From contig CM068315.1 in assembly GCA_034766995.1 (NCBI GenBank), positions 17,458,510 through 17,522,509 of the forward strand: 64,000 nucleotides of DNA. The letters run 5' to 3'. How positions within the stretch are numbered: the first letter of the stretch is position 1; the number at the start of each line of letters is the position of its first letter. Both the position numbers and the translations under genes were made by a program. The DNA comes from Acanthacorydalis orientalis (Eukaryota; Arthropoda; Insecta; Megaloptera; Corydalidae). The notes beneath the pieces were generated by a model that saw only the letters and a program-made list of their open reading frames with translations, was not told where the DNA came from and searched no databases. This document shows, in pieces, positions 1-11,238 of the stretch.

Positions 1-5
<5 letters not shown>

Positions 6-49
<44 letters not shown>
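6..49. repeat. (TA)n microsatellite
   Basis: TA array with one TG interruption near 40. It begins at the window edge, so its full length is unknown. Confidence 0.95.
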
Positions 50-152
50 GAGGTTTGACAATTTAATTTTCGGATTGGCATAATGAAAAGAAATACAATT
101 TAAGTAATATTAATAATATTTGAGATTTATTGAAAGTAATCTCCATTTACTT

Positions 153-376
153 TTAACCTGTTAGCTATGTATGATGGGTATATTCGTCATGAAGATTAAT
201 TTGAGAAAAAAATTATTACTGTTTCAAAAAATCAAATGTCATTTCGTTACAGTGTAATTTAATTTTACAGCAGCTTCATATATGTTGTGTTTGACGAGTA
301 TACTCGTCAACCGTTCATTTTTGCGACACAATGTTAACACACACTTTTAAAATAGGGTGATGGGCTAACAGGTAAT
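153..376. mobile_element. Small TTAA-type MITE (piggyBac-like)
   Basis: A 216-bp segment (157-372) starts CCTGTTAGC and ends with its reverse complement GCTAACAGG. On the left it is preceded by TTAA (153-156), the target piggyBac elements duplicate. On the right the expected TTAA has decayed to TAAT. Inside lies a perfect 20-bp palindrome at 291-310 (TTGACGAGTATACTCGTCAA), with a degenerate second copy of its core at about 174-191. No coding capacity. The TIRs, TTAA and palindrome are seen; membership of the piggyBac superfamily is inferred from the TTAA and the CC-starting ends. Confidence 0.5.
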
Positions 377-384
377 ATACTTAT

Positions 385-1060
385 TACAACTTTCTAAAAG
401 TTTTGCAAACAGTCGATATAGGTGTACGAAGAAACTGCTTTCAATTCCACAATTGCATTTTTCTTAATATTTTCTACATTCTGAAATCGTTTCCCTTTGA
501 GGACAGTTTTTAGTTCAGGAGAGAGAAAAAATAATGCTTTATAAAAAAATTACTTAATAATCAAAGCAGAATGGACACATGCATTATTGTACAACAACAT
601 CCATCTACCCTTTTCTCGAAATTGCGATTGCAATCGAGAAATGCGTTTCAGTAATCTCTTCATCACTTCAACGTGTAATGTGCACTAGTAATTGTTTGTT
701 CTTCAGGCACAAATTCTTTATGGATCACACCCTATATCTGAAAGTAATCAGCATGTATTTGATTCCGAATTTTTGTAAACGAATCTTTTTAGGTCTTCGT
801 GATGTTTTTCTAATCTACTGCATGCTATGGCGTTTTGACTCAAAATTGTACCGAAACACCCATGACTTATCACAACTGACAATGCAGTTAAGAAATTTTG
901 CATTATTGCTACATTTGAACGAAGTCTGCGCATTATAAAAGTCTGCCTTTCTTGCTGATCTGTAAGACTGTCCAACTCGAACTTTGTACAAACCTTTCTC
1001 TTTCTATAATCTTTATAACGGTCTTCGCTTGACAACCCTCAATAAAACTGTATACTATTA
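385..1060 (-). pseudogene. Decayed mariner transposase, antisense
   Basis: Reading the minus strand in several frames gives mariner transposase blocks in the correct order. They are a KVCTKF-like segment (near 990), SLTDQQE, the first catalytic region as FLNCIVSCDKSWVF (around 850-890, with the usual GDESW changed to CDKSW), a KKIRLQK block, an NNACVHSALIIK block matching the second catalytic motif region (near 560-590), and a PKLKTVLKG-like C-terminal block (near 500). Stops and frameshifts interrupt every block. Part of the region between the second and third aspartates is missing. Terminal repeats were not identified. This is a dead relic of a different lineage from the mariner that follows it at 1126. 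Confidence 0.7.
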
Positions 1061-1125
1061 TACACTGTTTTACTTTTGATTTAATTTCACGTGATTTCAG
1101 TATTGCAGCTTCAATCCGAGAATTA

Positions 1126-1689
1126 TCAGGTTGGTATGAAAATAATTTCGGTTTTTGTTTTATGAAATCTAACATTAACTTTTTTCAATGAAATTGTAAT
1201 GTCTTCGTGTTCATGTTAATATCATTTTAAAGTGCATTTTTCGGTCTGTATTTTGGTAACATCGACTTTAGTTTTATTATTAATTTTGATTCAAATTAGG
1301 CTATTGCATTATATGGAAAAGGAACCAATAAGAGTTTTTTTTTGTATGAATTCAAAACGAGTGGTAAAGCAACAGAAACTGCTCGTAAAGTAAATGATTC
1401 TTTTGATGTGGGTACTTTTAAGGAACGTATGGTGCAATAATTGTTCCAAAATTTTCATAGTGGAACGACAGCCTTATAGATGAAGGTCGCGGGCGTCCTT
1501 TTTCAGTTTATAACAACTAACTGAAGGCGTTAGCAGAACAATTCGAGAGCATGCACAAAAGTTATGCGTTCGACATCCAACAGTTCTAGACCACTTAAAA
1601 TAGCTAGAAAAATCAAGAAACTTGACAAATAGGTGTCGCACGAACTGAACGCAAACCAATAAACCACAATTATTTTTCTAAGAACCTAA
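1126..1689 (+). mobile_element. Internally deleted mariner, Hsmar1-type TIRs
   Basis: A 564-bp element with both ends. The 5' end (TCAGGTTGGTATGAAAATAA) and the inverted 3' end (TTAGGTTCTTAGAAAAATAA) match the Hsmar1/cecropia-type mariner TIR, and TA lies on both sides (1124-1125, 1690-1691). It keeps the 5' UTR and a damaged transposase N-terminus. The start codon is at 1313, followed by helix-turn-helix text such as YEFKTSGKATETARKVND, in two frames because of a shift in a T-run. After a WVPHEL-like block the sequence jumps directly to the 3' TIR, so the whole catalytic domain is gone. Non-autonomous and dead. Confidence 0.85.
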
Positions 1690-1702
1690 TAAATTTCCAA
1701 AC

Positions 1703-1705
<3 letters not shown>

Positions 1706-1750
<45 letters not shown>
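1706..1750. repeat. (TA)n microsatellite
   Basis: Uninterrupted TA array 16 bp downstream of the deleted mariner's right end. Confidence 0.95.
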
Positions 1751-1753
<3 letters not shown>

Positions 1754-2444
1754 ACGAAATTCAGTTCTCGTGTTAAATAAAATCATTTTATTTAAAATTA
1801 TTAGTATTTAATGACTTCGCATAATTATTCAAAATGTAATCATCTCTATTCAATTATAACATTTTAACATATTTCTCTAATTTATTTTAAAAATGTGTAC
1901 CATAATCTAAAACGTCAAACATTTTTTTAATTTTTTTTGAAGTTGATTTAAACCTCCAATTATAGTTAAGCTTGATATCTTGAAACTATGATAACAAAAA
2001 CATTATAAAATAAGTAACGAATCATATTATTTCTTTTCATTATATATGTATTTTGTATCTAGTAATAGATAAAAATTTTTTATAACGTCTAAGAATATTT
2101 ATAGTAATATAAAAAATATAATACAAGTATGTATACAAATATCTATATATTGATAAATACATTACAATCGATCAAAATTTTATTTTCTAAATTTTACGAC
2201 TCCAGTAATATCATAGCACATAAAATAAAGCTACAAGAACTACAAACGTGTTATAAGATCAAACTTATATGACTCCATGTTTATAGTTTCTTTATTTTAT
2301 GGCTTTTGTCTGGTTTTGTGATTTTTAAACATGTAATGTTTAGATTTTATATTAAAATGGTGTTAGTGTATTCTTTACTAAATTGTTTGTAAAACAATCA
2401 TATCATCAATGAATTACATGTTAATTTGTTAAATTTTTATTTAA

Positions 2445-2449
<5 letters not shown>

Positions 2450-2479
<30 letters not shown>
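2450..2479. repeat. (TA)n microsatellite
   Basis: About 30 bp of pure TA. Confidence 0.95.
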
Positions 2480-2483
<4 letters not shown>

Positions 2484-3468
2484 GTTAATATCTGTAATAT
2501 TAGGATATTTAATATCGTATTAATAACACATTAATGACTATTGATATCATTTAACCCCAACCACCTGTGGCCTTACTACTTTAACACCTGCAGTTCAAAA
2601 TTCACACTCTTGTTGAAATTTGCATAAATTTTAATCTGCTAAATGTTTTCGCATAAAACTTTTAATTCGTTCTTTTTACGTCTACTCGTTTTACATGATT
2701 GTATGGTAACGTTTATAGTTCTTTGTTGCACTGAACAGGCTTATATAAAGTGTGTTTATAAAAAAGCTATAAATGTACAAACGTATTTTATTTAAAGTGC
2801 TTATAAATAAAGAAGCAGATGATTCTTCTTAATTAACTATTAAAAGAAATAATATTTATAAAAAAATAAATAGACATAAATAAATTTTGAATAAATGTGT
2901 ATAAATGTAATTACTTGAATAATCTGTAATGAAAATATTTAATTAAATGTATATAAATATTAGTATGGACATAAACTAACAGTATATTGACTGTTTTATT
3001 TATAAAGATCTTATATGTGAATTGAAAGCATAATTTGTAAAAAAAATCATTTTCTATACTTAATTTACGTATGGATATAATGATTTCTGGAAAAATCAGA
3101 TTTTAGTGTGTAAAAAATTTATTTTCATCGCATCATTAAAAAAATAAAATCTCAAAACAGTTACATAGTAAGAATCAAATTTTCTCATTTCTTTTAATTA
3201 TCATACATATATTTTAGACTCATTTACATATCTTTGGTGTTCAGAAAAAAACTGTCTTTAAGAAAAATATATTTCGCATATGACAAAGGAAATTGATTAT
3301 TCTCCCAGCAATATTATTTTTCACCTTAATACCTAACTATTAGTGTATTTTACTTCCATCGTATGAGCACTCATTTTAAGATTTTGTATAGTTCAAAGGA
3401 ATAGAGAAATATTTATTATTTGTTATGTAATTTGAATAAATTTGACTCAGGCCTTTTTATCTAGCACT

Positions 3469-3470
<2 letters not shown>

Positions 3471-3511
<41 letters not shown>
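3471..3511. repeat. (TA)n microsatellite
   Basis: About 41 bp of pure TA. Confidence 0.95.
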
Positions 3512-3514
<3 letters not shown>

Positions 3515-4032
3515 TAGATAATTAAGTAAACTTATTGACCAATGATTACAAAATAATTCTTTTAAATGAAATCGTGATCGTGAAACATCACTTTTTACTA
3601 ATAGCTTATTAAAAGTATCGTAATCTCTTATAAAACTTAATACTCTTAATTTATTTAATATTCTATTCAAAAATAATCAGACATATTAAAAAAATATATA
3701 TAATTGACTAATACTGAATGAAGATAATTGACATTGTTTCGAAAAAAATGTATCTAAGGTTATAATAATGAGTGGAATACGATTCGATGCAAGAATAATG
3801 ATTGCATTAATCATAAGTCGAATTATTCATTAATTATTTTCGACTTCTCAGAACAAATTATGTATTCTGAAAATGTTTCGAATGACTAATAGTCTGTATT
3901 TCTTTGTGATGCCATATTTATTCAATAAACACGTGTGCGATGTTTCTAATTTGGTTTTTAGTTTATAAAAACTGATACAAATCAGCGCCATAAATAGTTT
4001 TGAACTTTAAATTCGAAACAATCAATCAATTT

Positions 4033-4058
4033 GTATATATATATATATACATACACAC
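4033..4058. repeat. Short (TA)n(CA)n microsatellite
   Basis: About 17 bp of TA followed by a short ATACACACA tail. Confidence 0.8.
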
Positions 4059-4339
4059 AATGTTATATCTCTAAAAATTATAATTTTTAAATATATATTT
4101 TTATTATATTCATTTAGTTAAAATTGAAGAGAAAAATTAAACATAATTGAATATATTATTATTTAAAGAATAATTTAATTATTTCTTATTTAGGTACAGC
4201 AGTATTTATTATTTTGTTCTGAATACAAGTCAATGACGCTTATATAAACGATTCTTTTAAAAGAAGCAAATATATTAAAAACAGACACAATTAAGTTTTC
4301 AAAACAGATAGAGAGTAGTTATAGAAAATCTATTATCGC

Positions 4340-4520
4340 TGCAAAGAAAATCAACATCGTCAAGCTTGCCCATCTGTTATTTAAGTGTACGCTTCCTAGG
4401 TGGTCCCAGTATAAATCTCTATCGATCTCGATGATGATCTTGATCACGATCACGCATCTAAAGATGCTGAGCGCTCGTCTCTTTTTAATGTTTCACCCTC
4501 GGGCAATTACATTGCAATTA
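4340..4520. other. GC-richer island, possibly regulatory
   Basis: Higher-complexity sequence amid AT-rich surroundings. It contains repeated GATC/CGAT words (CGATCTCGATGATGATC, then GATCACGATCACG) near 4421-4455. No open frame of note. A conserved non-coding element is possible, but cannot be shown from one sequence. Confidence 0.3.
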
Positions 4521-5639
4521 CTTAAACTCTTAGAATTTATAAACCGAGTTTATACTACTTCGTAGAGAATCTGCTAGTTGTTTTTTTTCTGTTCGTTTGT
4601 TTGTTCTTTGCATCTCAATCAATCGTTATCTTTTTTATCAACGGATGTTTGCTTAAAGCTTCTGGTATAAAAATATATGATTAATCTTTTATAGCGCGTA
4701 ATGTTTTTCATGGTTAAACTTAGTAGATTAATTTTAATTATATTATTATTAATAAAATATATTTTATGATATAGATGCTTCGTTTGAATGTAATTATAGA
4801 ATTTTAAAATTTTGAAATTGAAACTATGATAATTAAAATGAAATATGGATAATAATCGAGTATAAACATTTTTAAACGTTTATTACAAAAATATTTAAAG
4901 AAAAAGTAAATAAATTAAGAATTCGGTATAAATCGTTGATAATATTTAACAAAATTTTAGAATTATCTTAATCTGTGCAATACATTAAAAGTAGAGATGT
5001 ATTAGTGCTATACGAACACATTTACTGATAAGTGATTTATCATTTTGTCAAAAACTATGGTACTTTACATAGCTCTTTAGTTTTTCCTTTATAATTTCAA
5101 AATACTTCATAAAAATTTAAGATCAAACAAATCCAAAGCACATGATAACATATGTTGAATGTAAAATGTAACACAATCTTTTTTATGTTATAATGTTAAA
5201 TCCTTATTGCCTGTTTTCAAGATAGAAAACATATTAATTATTTTCAAGTGATTTGGAATATTAGTTATTTATAATAATAAAAAAAAACATACCTAGCACT
5301 AAACATTCATTTCATGATAGTATGAGCCTGTATTAAAATGTTATCAGTAAAACACAACTTGAATTCAAAGTTGTGAAAAACTGACCTTTATAAGTCTTTT
5401 ACTGTTGCATAAAAACATCAAAATATATAATCTATCTGGATTTAATTTTGAAGTTAGCTTGGAAATCAATTTCAAGTCCATCGTCCTAGTATATATAATT
5501 CGTTATTGGATTAAAGTACAGATCATGTATTTGAGTTTTATTTTTAATTATTTTTTTTTCCTTGCATTTTTCTGTTTCATAATTTTAATATAGAGAAGTG
5601 CGCTGTTCTTTTCTCTAAAAAGATGATTAAATTTCAACT
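4521..5639. other. AT-rich stretch, no gene seen
   Basis: Short open frames here are low-complexity and unlike any family I know. Confidence 0.6.
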
Positions 5640-6140
5640 GTTTCGTTCTAGAACAAAGAGTGCATCCGTGTCTCGTGGAGTTTCTTTCTAAAATATGGTG
5701 ACACGAATTTGCAGAACGTGTGCATACATAGCAGATGGCAGCATTTGACATAACGTGCGCCGAACAGCGCACACATGGCCACACTTGCTCCTGTTACAGC
5801 GCACTCGGCGCAAACATAATGCGGCAAACACACAACAGAGCAAAGTGGGTGGCCCTCAATAAGCACCGGTACTGACCACGTGACCCGATGCCGATGAATT
5901 CCTTAACTACTTGTTGACATTTAAATTATCTACACGATATTTCAATACGTAATAATACACCACGCTTCTGTAGGTACATACACAAACATATACACAGTCT
6001 GAGCTACATACGTTTTACAGAGAACGATATCCGTGCGGACCGAGCCGTTCTCGAACGCGCGGACACCAGTCTAATCATGCATTTGCTCGTGCTGGCCGAC
6101 CACGTTCGCTAACCAGACGTTGAGATCATGGAAACTACTC
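5640..6140. other. GC-richer non-coding island
   Basis: One of the longest stretches of balanced base composition in the window. It contains a GCAGATGGCAGC word (5731-5742), a short GC hairpin (5755-5772, GTGCGC/GCGCAC around a 6-nt loop), an E-box CACGTG (5878-5883) and several CG dinucleotides. Two overlapping Cys-rich open frames on the minus strand (5548-5866) have no family resemblance and are probably chance. It could be a regulatory element or an unrecognised exon or promoter. Confidence 0.35.
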
Positions 6141-7235
6141 CTAAATGACATATAAATTACTGTTATTATAAATATAAATGAGTACTGCATGCCTTAGACT
6201 GATTGTTGGATGTAGTCGCGCAATGTAATCAAAGAATACTGAATCAACGTCGCAATATCGTCTAAGATCCGCTGGACGTCTGTGCCTGCAATTATTTGAA
6301 CGCGAAATTAAATCGAACATGCGATATTACATTTAAGTAACCGAATATTATTTCATTTCGAATTTCAGAAAGTAAATATTTGGTGTTTTTTGGTCGATTT
6401 TCGGCAGATGCGATGGGAAAATGTTTAATCTAGGACGCTCGAAATGATCGGAATTAAGTTATTATTCTCAAGCACTGTTTTATCTTCATCTGTTTTGATA
6501 ACATCGTATAATACATAAATTATATAAGATTAAACGAAAGATTTACTGTGTGTGTGTGTTAATCAACTTGCAAGTTTTTTTCTCGGCTGTAATTTCGTAA
6601 CTCTAGGGTATTTTTTTCTGATCTACTCTTTTTACTCCTAGTTATACAAATTATCTGATGGTAATCATAGTAAACGTTAAATTTAAATAAAATAATACAT
6701 TAAAGTATCAGATTCTAATCAAGAAATCATCTGTTTACAAGTCACAATTACTAGATTTTCGATACGACTAAAATTCTATACGAATTTAAAACTGAGCAAA
6801 TTTACATAAATGAAATCATTGTTAGATCAACCAGTAGCATATTTAAGAGAACATACGATTTAACAAGTAAAAAATTCTACACTGATAATAATTAAACCTT
6901 ACTAATGCTCGAATTCTATTTTTCGTAATTTATTCTCGTTTTCAAAATTATCTTATAATTTTTTCTTTTATGAATACCTGCACAATTTTCATTTACGTTT
7001 CTTTATCATTCATAAAATGTCATAAATATATAAAAAAAAATCATTTAAATAAATGGGTTAAAGTAATATCTGATAAAATATATATTTAATATTTTAAACT
7101 ACCTACTGAATGTTTTAATAGCATATTTTATCAAAAAAAAACCTTAACGTGTGTTTCCAAAATAATGTCTGATAATGTTGAAAGTCGATTAATTCTTTAA
7201 GGAAAAAGGGAAATGAATATAAAATAACTTTAACG

Positions 7236-7283
<48 letters not shown>

Positions 7284-8579
7284 CTCAAAAATAATACAAA
7301 TATAAAATGATTTAATTTTAAATAAGTTTTGTTATATATAAATAAATATAAAATATACAACAATCACCGACACGTACTAATAGTGATAAATTTATATATT
7401 GTGTGGTGATAATATTGCATGTCGCCTGAGAGCAATTAAAATAGTATTTATTATTGATATTTACATAAATAAGTAATAAAAGCTATACGAAAATAGGATA
7501 CGGATTTATTTTATTATTTATTTATGTTTAAGATTCGATCTAGTTTATTTCGAGGTGACAGATTTATGGAAATATTAAACTATGAATTTGATTATTTAGT
7601 TATAAGTTGGACGAAGGAAATGTTTGGAATTTATTTATTATACTTTCTAAAAATGGTACTCATTTTTGAATGAAGTGGACAATTAATATCGAATTAAATT
7701 TTATGTAGTTATTTTCTCTTCAATATTCATATGTTTTCTATAAATTAAAATTTGATAAATTAATAGGAAAACATTTTTTTTTATTTTCAAATTAGTGAAA
7801 AATATAATATTGGATTTTCTTAATATTGATAATTAAATATTGATCACCTAGTGTGTTTATGATAAATGAGTAATTTGTAATTTTTAATTATTATACATTA
7901 ATAACTGTATTTAATTTGAAGAATTTAAACGATCATGATTTTTATTTAATTATTGTAAATTTTTTAAAATATTTTCGTGAATTCTTATCATAAATAAATG
8001 ACATGCAATTACAACTATAAAACACGAAAAAAAACCTAATATACAAATATAACAACTGTTTTATTATATATTTTACTATTATACTCAGTACTTTATATGT
8101 GCTAAACTTTCACTAGTATTTAGGAAAAATTCTAGTGAATCAACAAACATACAAATGAAATGAAAATAAACACAGAAACGCTCCCATAGCTTTGTATGAA
8201 ATTTAACACACGACTCATTCTTCTGGGAAATTCGTACATGTGCTGAATTCTAGATGTTATCACAACAATTATACTTAGCATAGAGAATAATCTATTTTAC
8301 AGAAGAATTATACGAAAATATTGACTTACATTATATAATACTGTTTTGTTAGTATTATGAGTTTTCATAATTCGAGTATTTAATATATTTTCTTTTTTAA
8401 AACATATAAAAATAAAATATCTTTTATTGCAAAATAAAAGATTTATTGAAAAATCGAAATTTTAATAAACACAAGTGTATTTCTCGAATTAAAATTTTAG
8501 TGAGTGATTTTTTAAGATATAAATATCAGCTTTAAATGAGTTTTAAAATTTATTCGATAATAAAAAAAAAATAACTAAA

Positions 8580-8580
<1 letters not shown>
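6141..8580. other. AT-rich stretch, no gene seen
   Basis: No coding signal or transposon end recognised. It includes one TA array. Confidence 0.6.
7237..7281. repeat. (TA)n microsatellite
   Basis: About 45 bp of pure TA. Confidence 0.95.

Positions 8581-8672
<92 letters not shown>
8581..8672. repeat. Compound (CA)n(TA)n microsatellite
   Basis: About 40 bp of CA with one CG interruption, then about 52 bp of TA. It directly abuts the 5' end of the CCAAT-box repeat copy at 8673. Confidence 0.95.
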
Positions 8673-8677
<5 letters not shown>

Positions 8678-9010
8678 AAAACGGTCCCACCACTATGTGT
8701 GTATTTTGTGCGTTCTCTGATTGGTTGATATCAGTCACATGGTCTCTGTTCTGATTGGTTGATCAAACATTGATTGATCGGTCACATGATCATGATTTTA
8801 TCTGGTAACCCGAGTTGTTCAAGATTTAAGCCTCAATTTTGCAAGACATTTAAACACTGTATTTTGTTGTGTTGATTTTTATAAACTTTTTCAATAAAAT
8901 GTTTACGACTTACATTTTACGCGGATTATTTATGTGTATAATTTACTAGGAGGATAATTTCCCCCTAGTATTTCAAGAGTGCAGTGAAGTGGAGAGGACG
9001 GAGTTGTGAG
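8673..9010 (+). repeat. CCAAT-box dispersed repeat, copy 1
   Basis: The first of four related copies in the window. In order they share: a CTCTGATTGGTTGA block; TCAGTCACATGG; a second CTGATTGGTTGA block; an AT-rich middle; a TTTTTATAAACTTTT(T/C)CAATAAAA stretch with a poly(A)-type hexamer; the block ACGACTTACATTTTACGCGG; ATTATTTRTRTGTATAA; and a GC-richer tail. No coding capacity. The TIRs, target duplication and class are unclear. It could be a solo-LTR-like or other non-autonomous element. Confidence 0.65.
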
Positions 9011-9034
9011 TTGGCAGAATTCCTGTGTATATAT

Positions 9035-9037
<3 letters not shown>

Positions 9038-9111
<74 letters not shown>
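9038..9111. repeat. (TA)n microsatellite
   Basis: About 74 bp of pure TA, one of the longest arrays here. Confidence 0.95.
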
Positions 9112-9113
<2 letters not shown>

Positions 9114-9204
9114 ACGATACCCTGATAAATATTTTTATTGTAACTTATCAGTGTTAAAGGATTACTTATGATTTTAAATTAATTATGAAGGAACATATTT
9201 ACTC

Positions 9205-9239
9205 ATATATATATATTTATATATATATATATATATATA
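9205..9239. repeat. (TA)n microsatellite
   Basis: Interrupted TA array. Confidence 0.9.
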
Positions 9240-9753
9240 CATTGATTTTTTTATATATTACAAAACAGCTGTGTATCTCCACGCTGTTCAACATTTTACA
9301 GTCATCTTTTGATCTATATTGCATTCCCACAGACGGTAAGAATACAAAACTGTACCAAGTGCCATTGTTACATTGAAATACTCTTTGTCTCAGACAAGGA
9401 TTATCATGAAAACGACTCTATAAAATTTTCAAACGATTTTCAACCCTTTGTTTTGTGACTAAAGACAACAACTAGATCAAAGTAGAGATTTCCCAGCATG
9501 TGTATAAAAGTTTGTGTTCTCTAACTTACATTCTGCTTTACAGACTTTAATATTTCAACTTGACCCAAATAAAAAGTATTATATTAATTAGGACAATTAT
9601 TTTTTTTAACTCTTTACAATGCTTGTAAGTTACTTGTAGACAAGTAAAATGAGGGGATTATTTTATGCTTAGTTATTTTTGTATATGAACAAGAAGTTTT
9701 CTATAATGATTAATAGATATTTACTATGAATCAAAAATATGATTTTTTAAATT

Positions 9754-9775
9754 TATATATATATATATATATATT

Positions 9776-9858
<83 letters not shown>

Positions 9859-9886
9859 GTATATATATATATATGTGTATATATAC

Positions 9887-9918
<32 letters not shown>

Positions 9919-9925
9919 GTATATA
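9754..9925. repeat. Long compound TA/TATG microsatellite
   Basis: About 170 bp of TA broken by repeated TTTATGTGTA and TGTATATACA interruptions. Parts of the array appear duplicated (around 9770-9810 and 9850-9895). The longest simple-repeat tract in the window. Confidence 0.95.
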
Positions 9926-10220
9926 GAAAACAATAACAAATATAAACCGTAAATTCAAATGAAGCAAGAATTGACTTGCTTAAAAATTTAGAAATGTCTT
10001 GTCTTCTGAAAAGTAAAGTTTGTAATAAGATTACACAAACGGTAATTAAAAAACTGTTATTTTTTTCAAATAAAAACAACAAGAATTATAATTATTAAAT
10101 ATAATTTAATTATTATAATTCTTAGCTAAATTAAATTCTGTTTATGAAGTATGTATATATGTGTAAAATTGTACATTATTACAGAAACTTCTTTAATATA
10201 TAGACATTGCATACATATTC

Positions 10221-10240
10221 CTTTCTCTCTCTCTCTCTTT

Positions 10241-10273
<33 letters not shown>
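10221..10273. repeat. Compound (CT)n(TA)n microsatellite
   Basis: CT-rich run followed by about 30 bp of TA. Confidence 0.95.
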
Positions 10274-10275
<2 letters not shown>

Positions 10276-11238
10276 AAATTGAACACTTGAATATAAATGC
10301 ATAATAATATCTACATACGAAATGAAGGATGTTTTTTGTTGATAACGGTTTAAATACGTTATCTCTGTTTATTATATATAGCTAGTAATATAACATTTAA
10401 TTACTAATACTCTATTAAAAGGTAGCTTTGTCTATAGGAACAAATTAGTCTGAAATATGTTACACTAGATATATGTTTGTATAATTGAAATACATCTGTA
10501 AATATTAACTTTATTTATTTCTATTTTCAATATTAATTAAAGTAGCTGTTCTAGGTGAGAAATGATTAAACGCGAAAAAAATGTATAATTAATAAAATAA
10601 TTAAATGGTATTAATCAATAATACATTTTTTGTATTTCAAATATTATCACAGTCAATATTGATTGAATATATAATGTAAATTTTATCGTCAACTATTCAT
10701 AAAATTCCAATAGTAATAACAATCTGTCAATTTTAAGATATTTTCGTTTTAATTTATCTTCCAAATAACTGTAAATTTAAAAAAAAGTCTGGAAATGAAT
10801 TTCGATAATATTCATATATTTGACATTGATAAAGTATTGACAAGTAATGTAGAAATTTCGGTCAGTTTTTATTTATAATGTAAGAATCAATAAATAGTCA
10901 CCAATTTTCTAAACGGTATCTTACATGAACTAGTTTATTCATTTATCTGATTATATTTTTGTAAAAATATGTCTTTACTTGTAGTGCATAGAAATATTTT
11001 CAATTTATAAAGTAATAAAGCAATTTTTAATAAAAATGGCAGATGATACAAAAAGATAAATCACACTTTTGAAATCAAGTTGTTAGAATCACCTAAAACA
11101 ATATTTAGACAAATGTATATGCTGTACAGTTATTTTTTTTAAAAAAATGAATTTATATAATATTATAGTGAATCTTAAATTGTGAAATATTATAAAAATT
11201 AATACATAAAAAACTTATGTTATTTTATTATCGATTCG

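Larger units (their letters stand above)
1751..4330. other. AT-rich stretch, no gene seen
   Basis: Only stop-rich reading frames and simple repeats. No transposon signature or compositional island was recognised. Confidence 0.6.
9112..11230. other. AT-rich stretch, no gene seen
   Basis: Simple-repeat dense. Open frames in it encode only Tyr-Ile runs from TA arrays. Confidence 0.6.

Noticed and set aside
4395..4412. GGTGGTCCCAG resembling the intact mariner's TIR
   Set aside because: Only about 11 bases match, with no partner end or coding remains nearby.
5548..5866. Cys-rich minus-strand frames
   Set aside because: Two overlapping frames give different Cys-rich peptides, neither with ordered zinc-binding spacing; composition of the island explains them.
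9185..9926. Open frames encoding Tyr-Ile runs
   Set aside because: They are direct translations of TA arrays. The same applies to frames at 3461, 7115, 13000, 19266, 28603, 55618, 59574, 60621 and 62091.
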